DNA of 38,091 nucleotides, from the NCBI GenBank assembly GCA_035762175.1, contig DASTPP010000097.1, forward strand, positions 1 through 38,091. Reading direction: 5' to 3'. The notes under the pieces were generated by a model. The model ran no database searches, was not told the origin of the DNA, and saw nothing but the letters and a program-made list of their open reading frames with translations. A program made the translations under genes and the position numbers. Source of the stretch: DASTPP01 sp035762175. Its GTDB lineage: Bacteria > Myxococcota_A > Polyangia > Polyangiales > Polyangiaceae. Shown one piece after another: positions 1-9,360 of this stretch (position 1 is its first letter; each line of letters begins with the position of its first letter).

Positions 1-653
1 GCGCCCGCGCCGCCTGCGCTGCCCGCGCTGCCGCCGCCCGCGCCCGCGCCGCCCGCGCCGCCCGCGCCGCCCGAGCCCCCGCCGCCGGGGCCGCCGGGCG
101 GCAATGACCCGCCGTCGCAGGCGCCGGGCTCTTCGCACTGCTCGGGGTCGTCGATGACGGCCGAGCGGCACTCGTTCGCGTCGTAGCAGGTCGACGCCGC
201 GTCGCACTCGACGCTCTCGCACGACGCCCGCATGAGCACGTCGAGGTAGAGGGTGGTCTGCGGCACGTAACGCAGGACGCGCCGCGCCACGATGCACCCG
301 TCGTACGCGGGCGGCCGGCACCAGTCGACCGACGCGGTCGTCACCGCCGTGACCAGCTTGAAGGCGAACTCGGCGTCGCGCTCGTCGCCCGTCGGCACGA
401 GCACCAGCTCGCCGAGCGACCCGCTGCCCTCGTCGCACGCGAGGCTGACGCGCGCGGGCGGCTTGGACTCGAGATCTTCGGCGGGGCTGCCGATGGTCAG
501 GGCCGTGCCGTGCCCCCGTACCCGCTCGCAGGGGAGGTCGGTCCAGACCTTGACCTTGACCTGCGTCGCGCCGCGGCAGGCGAAGGCGGGCGCGAGGGCG
601 AGGCCGGCGAGGAGGGCGGCGAGGGCGGCCCGGGGGCGGAGCAGGGGAGCCAT
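1..653 (-). CDS. Gly-rich secreted/lipoprotein-like protein, C-terminus outside window
   Basis: The frame is open from an ATG at the right end to the window edge (217 codons, no stop), so the C-terminus is missing. The N-terminus is a signal sequence (Arg at residue 6, then an Ala/Leu-rich core) ending AFAC. The Cys could be lipidated, but the lipobox is weak and a signal peptidase I site just before it is also possible. The mature part has a folded domain of about 140 residues with several Cys (for example CESVECDAAST followed by CYDANEC), then a Gly/Ala low-complexity tract that runs off the window. Third codon positions are almost all G or C. Similar Gly-tract lipoproteins occur three more times in this window. 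The function is unknown; myxobacterial cell-surface proteins often have this design. A TAGTCT box about 24 nt upstream could be its -10 element. Confidence 0.75.
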   Translation of the reverse strand, partial: MAPLLRPRAALAALLAGLALAPAFACRGATQVKVKVWTDLPCERVRGHGTALTIGSPAEDLESKPPARVSLACDEGSGSLGELVLVPTGDERDAEFAFKLVTAVTTASVDWCRPPAYDGCIVARRVLRYVPQTTLYLDVLMRASCESVECDAASTCYDANECRSAVIDDPEQCEEPGACDGGSLPPGGPGGGGSGGAGGAGGAGAGGGSAGSAGGAG

Positions 654-811
654 GGTGGGAAGGGCAGGCGCGCGGGTAGACTACGCGCAGATGGATACGA
701 TGCCACGGCTCGGGGGGCAGTAGCGGGTGCGGGGGGGCTCGTGCTACGAATCGCGTCCTATGGGGTAGTGACCTCGGTTGGGGGGTAAAGAAATCGTGTT
801 TCGTGAGGTGG

Positions 812-840
812 TAGGCTGGCGCCTAGGGGGGTAGAAGAGG
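812..840 (+). promoter_or_regulatory. Candidate -10 box and ribosome binding site of kinase 1
   Basis: The 194-bp gap between divergent genes holds TAGGCT (812-817), a TANNNT-type -10 that would give a roughly 24-nt leader. A purine-rich AGAAGAGG (833-840) lies 7 nt before the ATG at 848. The GTG at 842 lies only 1 nt from this site, so the ATG is preferred. No clear -35 is visible. Confidence 0.35.
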
Positions 841-847
841 CGTGTTG

Positions 848-2425
<1,578 letters not shown>

Positions 2426-2431
2426 GTGCGC

Positions 2432-3202
2432 ATGGCCACCCGACCCGCGCTCGCCCTCGCCCTGGCGGTCGTGCTCGCCGGCCCCGCCGCCGCCGCGCAA
2501 GAGCGGCTGCACGCCGACGCGGCCAAGGGCGCCGAGCTCAAGCACCAGGGCGACCAGGCGATGGACGCGCGGCACTACGCCGACGCGGTCGTGGCGTACC
2601 GCGGCGCGATCGAGGCCTACCCCGACCCGAGCGTCTATTACAACCTCGGCCGGGCCTACCAGGCGATCGGCGAGTACCCCGACGCGCTCTTCTGGCTGCG
2701 CCGCTTCGAGCGCGAGGCGCCGCCCGGGCTCAAGGCGCGCGTGCCGAAGCTCGGCGAGCTCTTGGCCGAGCTGCGCTCGCGCGTCACCGAGGTGACCATC
2801 CGCGCGAACGTGAGCGACGCGCGCGTGCTCGTGCGCGATCGCCTCGTCGGCACGACCCCCTTCGGCGGCCCGGTCACGCTCGGCGCGGGCCCGGCGCCCT
2901 TCGAGATCATCGCCCCCGGCTACCTCAGCTACCGGCGCGAGCACCAGCTCAAGGCGGGCGGCGACATGGTCGTCGACATCCAGCTCGCCCCGAGCGAGGC
3001 GGGCCGGCCGAGCATCGTCTTCGTCCGCGAGCGAGAGCGCGAGGGCGGGCTCGCCACGCGCTGGTGGTTCTGGGCGGGCGTCGGCACCGCGGCGGTCGTC
3101 GCCGGCGTCGTCACCTACGTGGCGCTGACGACCGAGCGCTCGCCCGACCGCGGCAACTTCGACGGCCCGGGCCAGGTCGGCGCGCCGCTCGTGACGTTCT
3201 GA
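2432..3202 (+). CDS. TPR and PEGA-like envelope protein
   Basis: A signal peptide (about residues 1-22, ending AAAA before QERL) precedes a TPR-like helical region (DARHYADAVVAYRGAIE, then PDPSVYYNLGRAYQAIGEY). Next is a beta-rich PEGA-like domain (VTIRANVSDARVLVRDRLVG) and one membrane segment near the C-terminus (WWFWAGVGTAAVVAGVVTYV). The family is common in myxobacterial envelopes and is thought to scaffold surface structures; no substrate is known. A GTG that abuts the kinase stop would add two residues, and I prefer the ATG. The abutting position makes translation coupled to kinase 1 and suggests a two-gene operon. The short tail after the membrane segment is Asp/Gly-rich. Confidence 0.85.
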   Translation: MATRPALALALAVVLAGPAAAAQERLHADAAKGAELKHQGDQAMDARHYADAVVAYRGAIEAYPDPSVYYNLGRAYQAIGEYPDALFWLRRFEREAPPGLKARVPKLGELLAELRSRVTEVTIRANVSDARVLVRDRLVGTTPFGGPVTLGAGPAPFEIIAPGYLSYRREHQLKAGGDMVVDIQLAPSEAGRPSIVFVREREREGGLATRWWFWAGVGTAAVVAGVVTYVALTTERSPDRGNFDGPGQVGAPLVTF

Positions 3203-3210
3203 CCCACGCG

Positions 3211-3490
3211 GCGGGCGACGTGGCGCGCCCGGCGTCGCCCCGGACTCGAAGTCCGGGGCACGGCGTCACCCCTTCGTGCCGCGCGGAATCGAGCCGGTTC
3301 GGCGAGCAAAGTCCGGCCTCCGTTGGGGCCGGACTCCCGCGGGCTCCGCTCCCCTGGCGAGCGGGCGAAGTGGCGCGCGGCGCGCGAGCCCACCCCCAGC
3401 GAGGGGTGGGCTTTGCTCTCCGTTCGAGGGGGATACGCCGTGCCCCGGACTTCGAGTCCGGGGCGGCGCCGGGCGCGCCACGTCCCCCGC
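3211..3490. repeat. 280-bp inverted-repeat element (MITE-like or structured intergenic repeat)
   Basis: The two arms, 3211-3272 and 3428-3490, are inverted copies of about 62 bp with only a few mismatches. Each arm holds its own hairpin (stem CCCCGGACT/AGTCCGGGG, 3-nt loop). The interior has two more hairpins: GTCCGGCC paired with GGCCGGAC near 3311-3335, and AGCCCACCCC paired with GGGGTGGGCT near 3387-3412. It also has the inverted pair GAGCAAAG/CTTTGCTC. It fills the gap between two convergent genes, so it may also end transcription from both sides. No transposase is encoded and no target duplication is obvious. Confidence 0.7.
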
Positions 3491-3532
3491 CGCCGGAACG
3501 AGGGGCGGCGGGGGCCCTCCCCCCCCGGGCCC

Positions 3533-4021
3533 TCACGCGGGGGCGGCCACCCGCTTCGCGAAGATCACCTTGCCGTCGCCGTCGGCGTAAAAGTCAGGTA
3601 TCCGCCCGCACTCGGCGTACCCGCGCTTCGCGTAAAACCGACGCGTTCGCTCGAGCAGCGGCAGCGAGCTCGTCGAGATGAGCAGAATGCGGCCGCCGGC
3701 TTCGCCGACGCGCCCTTCGACGAACCGCAGCAACTCGTCGCCGACGCCGCGGCCTTGCCGCGTCGGGGCGACGCCGATCCACCAGAGCTCCCAGACGCCG
3801 TCGGCCTTGGCTTCGGGCGAGAAGTACACCCACCCCGCGGGAGGCTCGGCCGGGCCCTCGGCCCAGACGTAGGCGAGGTGCCCCTCGCCGAGGCGGCCGG
3901 CGTGCAGATCGTCGAGCACCGACCGGAGCAAGAGGTCGGCTTCGTCCGGTCGGAAGAGCCCGGTCGAGACTCCGAGCGAGACGAGGGCGGGCGTGTCAGC
4001 GGGTTCGGCAGGGCGAATCAT
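3533..4021 (-). CDS. GNAT-family N-acetyltransferase
   Basis: This is a 162-residue protein with a standard GNAT fold. The core motif V-x-x-x-x-R-Q-G-R-G-x-G (RQGRGVG, residues 88-94) binds the pyrophosphate of acetyl-CoA. It follows the beta-4 strand ELWWIGVAPT and precedes the helix DELLRFVEGR. The C-terminal part has the usual RRFYAKRGYAECGRI motif. Length and N-terminus (MIRPAEPADTPAL) are typical of complete GNATs, so the start is secure. The substrate cannot be told from sequence. It lies between the inverted element and the 28-bp tandem repeat and has no functional neighbours. Confidence 0.9.
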   Translation of the reverse strand: MIRPAEPADTPALVSLGVSTGLFRPDEADLLLRSVLDDLHAGRLGEGHLAYVWAEGPAEPPAGWVYFSPEAKADGVWELWWIGVAPTRQGRGVGDELLRFVEGRVGEAGGRILLISTSSLPLLERTRRFYAKRGYAECGRIPDFYADGDGKVIFAKRVAAPA

Positions 4022-4060
4022 GGCGGTATGGGAGGGCCTCTACGCACGTGGCGCGCAAAG

Positions 4061-4200
4061 GTTTCGGCGGCCCGGCGCTCGGTCGAACGTTTCGGCGCCC
4101 CGGCGCTCGGTCGAACGTTTCGGCGGCCCGGCGCTCGGTCGAACGTTTCGGCGGCCCGGCGCTCGGTCGAACGTTTCGGCGGCTCGGCGCTCGGTCGAAG
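4061..4200. repeat. Five tandem copies of a 28-bp repeat
   Basis: Five head-to-tail units begin at 4061, 4089, 4117, 4145 and 4173, each starting GTTTCGGCGGCCCGGCGCTC and ending GGTCGAAC. Units 1, 3 and 4 are identical; units 2 and 5 have one or two changes. The period is not a multiple of 3, so it is not a coding repeat. There are no spacers, so it is not CRISPR. A 17-bp direct duplication (CTCGTCGTCGGGCCGGG) follows at about 4210-4243. The block lies in the gap between divergently transcribed genes. Confidence 0.9.
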
Positions 4201-4312
4201 CGGCGGGCGCTCGTCGTCGGGCCGGGCTCGTCGTCGGGCCGGGCTTGCCGTCGCCTGCCGGCCACGGCCCCGCGGCGGGGGCGGACGCCGCGGGCGCGCG
4301 CGCGCCCGGGCC

Positions 4313-4341
4313 TTGACAGGCGTCGGGCGTGGTGGTCGTCT
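4313..4341 (+). promoter_or_regulatory. Possible promoter with a consensus -35
   Basis: A perfect TTGACA (4313-4318) lies 74 nt upstream of the next start codon. At a 17-nt spacing the -10 position reads TCGTCT, which is poor, so the promoter assignment rests on the -35 alone. Confidence 0.3.
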
Positions 4342-4391
4342 CCGCGCCGCGCTCGGCCAGTTCATGGGGGGCCGGCGCTCAAGGAGGGACC

Positions 4392-5156
4392 ATGACTGTT
4401 GATTTCGATCCGACGCCCTACGTGCGTCCGCCGATCGTCGACGTGCCCGCGGCCGTCGGCCTGAGCGTGGCGCTGATCAAGGCGATGCCGAACCCCAGCA
4501 CCGACGAGGTGCGGAGGTCGGCGCGGCGGCTGCGCGCCTCGACGCTCGCCCTGCAGCAGGCGTGGGCGAAGAGCGACGAGAAGGCGCCGCCCCGCGACAA
4601 GCGCCCGGCCGACGTGGCGCTCGACAACGCGTGGTCGGCGCTCTACGGCCGCCTCGAGAGCTACGCCCGGCTGCCGGCCGAGCAGGCACCGCGGGCCGAG
4701 CGCGCCGCGGGGCTGCTGAACACGATCTTTCCCGACGGGCTCTCGTTCCTCAAGCTGCCGTATGCGTCCGAGTGGGCCGAGAGCGAGAAGCGGCTGACGA
4801 AGATCGATCAGCAGAAGCTCGGCTCCGCCCTCGACGAGCTCGCGGGGCCCGACTTCTTGACCGTCCTGCGCGCCGCGCACGCCGACTACGGCGCCGCGCT
4901 CGGCATGACGAAGGCCCTCGCGGCCGGGCCCACGCCCGTCAGCCTCGCCGAGCCGCTGCGCGAGGTGACGCGCGCCATCGCCAACTACACCCTCAAGCTC
5001 TGCGCCATGGCCGACGACGACGCCTCGATCGCCGCCGTGCAGAACGCGCTACGCCCCCTCGACGAGTACCGCGAGAGCACCGCCCGCCGCCCCACCAAGG
5101 CGGCCCCAGGCGAGCCCGACACGCCCCTGCCCGACCTGCCGGGCGAGGGCGACTGA
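4392..5156 (+). CDS. Uncharacterised protein, 'FPDGL' family copy A
   Basis: A strong AAGGAGG (4381-4387) fixes the ATG; the upstream in-frame extension is not needed. The product is about 254 residues, largely alpha-helical, with no signal peptide or membrane segment, so it is probably cytoplasmic. It is clearly paralogous to the protein starting at 17697. Shared features are an N-terminal MT..DPT.Y.RP, LDN.W.A...RL, the signature FPDGLSFLKLPY followed by WAESEKRL, HADYGAALG, and a C-terminal ADD...AV..AL.PLDEYR block. The tail (about 20 residues) is Pro/Asp-rich. I do not recognise the family and assign no function. A hairpin overlaps the stop codon. Confidence 0.88.
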   Translation: MTVDFDPTPYVRPPIVDVPAAVGLSVALIKAMPNPSTDEVRRSARRLRASTLALQQAWAKSDEKAPPRDKRPADVALDNAWSALYGRLESYARLPAEQAPRAERAAGLLNTIFPDGLSFLKLPYASEWAESEKRLTKIDQQKLGSALDELAGPDFLTVLRAAHADYGAALGMTKALAAGPTPVSLAEPLREVTRAIANYTLKLCAMADDDASIAAVQNALRPLDEYRESTARRPTKAAPGEPDTPLPDLPGEGD

Positions 5157-5169
5157 GGCGCGGCGCCTC
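5155..5169 (+). terminator. Hairpin overlapping a stop codon
   Basis: GAGGCGC and GCGCCTC form a perfect 7-bp stem with a 1-nt centre, starting inside the TGA of the preceding gene. There is no T-tract. It may act as a terminator or 3'-end stabiliser; several genes in this window show similar stop-overlapping stems. Confidence 0.4.
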
Positions 5170-5179
5170 CGTCCCGCTG

Positions 5180-5347
5180 GCCCGCCCGGCGGGGCAAGCC
5201 AACGCCGACCGGGGCACCGCCCCCCGCCCGGCGCGCCAAGCCAGCGCCGACCGGGGGACCGCCCCCCGCTCGGCGGGCCAAGCCAACGCCGACCGGGGGA
5301 CCGCCCCCCGCCCGGCGGGCCAAGCCAGCGCCGACCGGGGCACCGCG
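5180..5347. repeat. Four tandem copies of a 42-bp repeat
   Basis: The landmark CAAGCCA recurs at 5195, 5237, 5279 and 5321, exactly 42 bp apart, within units of the type AAGCCAACGCCGACCGGGG followed by a C-rich half. The period is a multiple of 3, and both strands are open in some frame, but no start site or coding-like codon use supports translation. It runs almost directly into the 43-bp array. Confidence 0.85.
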
Positions 5348-5356
5348 CCGGCCGCA

Positions 5357-5571
5357 GATGTCCCGGGACATCCGTAAACGGGTCGACGACCCGCCTCGAG
5401 ATGTCCTCGCACATCTCCGACCAGGTCGACGACCCGCCTCGAGATGTCCTCGGACATCTCCGACTAGGTCGACGACCCGCCTCGAGACGTCCTCACACAT
5501 CTCCGACCAGGTCGACGACCCGGTTGGAGATGTCCCGGGACATGCCTGACCGGGTCGACGACCTGTCGGCA
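5357..5571. repeat. 43-bp array of alternating palindromes (candidate operator array)
   Basis: There are five units of exactly 43 bp. Each contains a 16-bp palindrome of the type GATGTCCCGGGACATC (starts 5357, 5400, 5443, 5486, 5529). Each also contains an 11-bp near-palindrome GGTCGACGACC (starts 5381, 5424, 5467, 5510, 5553). The second palindrome is invariant. The first varies in its centre, and in single arm bases in units 4 and 5. A decayed sixth copy follows to about 5590. The 43-bp period is close to four helical turns, so all sites face the same side of the DNA. This suggests dimeric protein binding sites upstream of the Rpn gene. Confidence 0.9.
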
Positions 5572-5653
5572 TCTGTCGCAGCACATGTGCGAGCGGGCCC
5601 GAGCCGAGCCTTCTGGCTATGCCCGGTCAGGTGCGCTAGCCCCGTAGGGGGGG

Positions 5654-6577
5654 ATGGGGCAGCCCGAGCAGTTCGCCAAGCAGCTCTTCGAAGAAGAGAC
5701 CGCCGCGCTCACGGGCGGCGCCTTCGCCTGGCAGGGGCCGGTCGAGCTGGGGCTGAGCGAGGTGCGCCTCGACGGGCTCTTGCGCCTGCTCGCGCCCGAG
5801 CGGCTGGCCGCGCTCGCGGCGCCCTGGTCGTTGGCGGACGTGAGCGGCGAGGTGGTGCTCGAGCTGAAGCTGCCGGGCGACCACCTCGATCGAGTCGCCG
5901 TCGAGCGCGCGCTCTTGCGGCGGCAGGCCTACGAGGTCAGGCGACTTGAAGCGGCGAGCGCGTCGGGGGCGGTGGTCGAGACGGAAGCGCCTGTTCCGCT
6001 GTGGCTGGTGGCACCGCACCTGCCGCGCTGGTTGGGCGCGGGGCCGGCGGTGGCGCGGGGCTGCTACCGGCTGGGGCACGCGCCGTTTTCGTTCCTGTGG
6101 GTGGCGGCCAACGAACTGCCGCTGCGCGACGAGCTGGTGCCCTTCTTGGTGGCGCGCTCGGGGGCGGCGCTGGCCGAATTCGGCCGGTGGGTGGCCGGGC
6201 GGCGTCCCTTGGCGTGGGTGCTGCGCATGGTACAATTGCTGCCGATGTCGCCTGCGCTTCGAGACGAGTTGCTGCGCTACTTCCCCAAGACCGACGACCC
6301 CGAGGTGCGCGAGCGGCAGCGGCACATCGCGCGCGTGCTGCTCGAGCAGAACCCCGAGGTCGGGCAGCCTCTGGTCGAGAGGGGGCGCGAAGAGGGGCGC
6401 GAGCTCGAGTGCGAGCGGCTGTACGAGCGGCGGCTGGGGCGCGCCTTGAGCGAGGCCGAGCGGGCGATCTTGCGCGAGCGCTGGGGGCGGCTCGGGGCCG
6501 AGCGGCTGGGCGACGTGGTGCTCGCCTCGACGGCCGAGGCGCTGGCGGCGTGGCTTTCGGACCCCGCGGCGCGCTGA
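5654..6577 (+). CDS. Rpn-family PD-(D/E)XK nuclease (recombination-promoting nuclease / transposase-like)
   Basis: This 307-residue protein fits the Rpn (YhgA-like) family. The N-terminal nuclease core has an acidic residue in EVRLDGLL (Asp40), then VVLELKLPGDHLD with Glu70-x-Lys72, and a following helix RRQAYEVRRL, giving the D...ExK...Q pattern of the PD-(D/E)XK fold. The middle YFPKTDDPEVRERQRHIARVL and a C-terminal DUF4351-like helical segment (SEAERAILRERWGRL) complete the family layout. Known members are DNA endonucleases, and E. coli members have been reported as phage-defence toxins with intragenic antitoxins. A G-rich tract directly precedes the ATG. An internal promoter and in-frame ATG lie at 6209-6247, and the 3' end is duplicated downstream. 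The family call is from motifs only. Confidence 0.75.
   Translation: MGQPEQFAKQLFEEETAALTGGAFAWQGPVELGLSEVRLDGLLRLLAPERLAALAAPWSLADVSGEVVLELKLPGDHLDRVAVERALLRRQAYEVRRLEAASASGAVVETEAPVPLWLVAPHLPRWLGAGPAVARGCYRLGHAPFSFLWVAANELPLRDELVPFLVARSGAALAEFGRWVAGRRPLAWVLRMVQLLPMSPALRDELLRYFPKTDDPEVRERQRHIARVLLEQNPEVGQPLVERGREEGRELECERLYERRLGRALSEAERAILRERWGRLGAERLGDVVLASTAEALAAWLSDPAAR
6209..6236 (+). promoter_or_regulatory. Internal promoter within the Rpn gene
   Basis: TTGGCG (6209-6214), a 16-nt spacer and TACAAT (6231-6236, five of six consensus bases) form one of the best sigma-70-like promoters in the window. The -10 is made by the codon run GTA CAA TTG, which is AT-rich compared with the surrounding codons. 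The next in-frame ATG starts 8 nt after the box, as in a leaderless gene. Confidence 0.55.
6245..6577 (+). CDS. Predicted intragenic C-terminal product of the Rpn gene (RpnS-like)
   Basis: The ATG is in frame with the nuclease gene and would give a 110-residue protein starting MSPALRDELLRYFPK. It contains the charged middle segment and the DUF4351-like C-terminal helices but none of the nuclease core. The promoter call (TACAAT 8 nt upstream, TTGGCG 16 nt before that) is what supports separate expression. In E. coli, Rpn genes have been reported to make a short C-terminal protein that blocks the full-length toxin. By analogy this could be an antitoxin. There is no Shine-Dalgarno, so translation would have to be leaderless. 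The product is inferred; only the promoter pattern and reading frame are seen. Confidence 0.45.
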   Translation: MSPALRDELLRYFPKTDDPEVRERQRHIARVLLEQNPEVGQPLVERGREEGRELECERLYERRLGRALSEAERAILRERWGRLGAERLGDVVLASTAEALAAWLSDPAAR

Positions 6578-6662
6578 GCGGGGGCGGCGTGGCTTTCGGA
6601 CCCCGCGGCGCGCTGAGCGGGGGCGGTGGGGCTTTCGGACCCCGCGGCGCGCTGAGCGGGGG
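6546..6662. repeat. Three 39-bp tandem copies spanning the Rpn stop codon
   Basis: Units begin at 6546, 6585 and 6624. The first covers the last 10 codons and the TGA of the nuclease gene; the next two repeat them downstream. Each unit contains CCCCGC and GCGGGG with the TGA in the loop, so the stop-spanning hairpin is tripled. The period equals 13 codons, so every copy keeps the same frame. Confidence 0.9.
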
Positions 6663-6693
6663 CGGCGGGGCCCGCACCCCCGGCCCCTCCTCC

Positions 6694-6710
6694 CGGGGCT
6701 GCAGGCCCCG
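6694..6710 (-). terminator. Possible glycogen phosphorylase terminator
   Basis: CGGGGC and GCCCCG form a 6-bp stem with a 5-nt loop, 11 nt past the stop codon of the minus-strand gene. There is no T-tract, so the assignment is weak. Confidence 0.25.
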
Positions 6711-6721
6711 CCGCCCTTCCG

Positions 6722-9268
<2,547 letters not shown>

Positions 9269-9360
9269 CCGGGGGGGCCGAGGCTCGCACGGGCCGCGGC
9301 CCCGGGTCTAGAGCGGACGGCGGCCCCCGACGGAGAGAGGCCCCTCGGGGGCGGCCGCGT

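Noticed and set aside
4061..4200. CRISPR array from 28-bp repeats
   Set aside because: The units are contiguous with no spacers, and no cas genes are present.
5180..5347. 42-bp repeat as a protein repeat
   Set aside because: The period allows a 14-residue repeat in either direction, but there is no start codon with a ribosome site and no matching codon bias.
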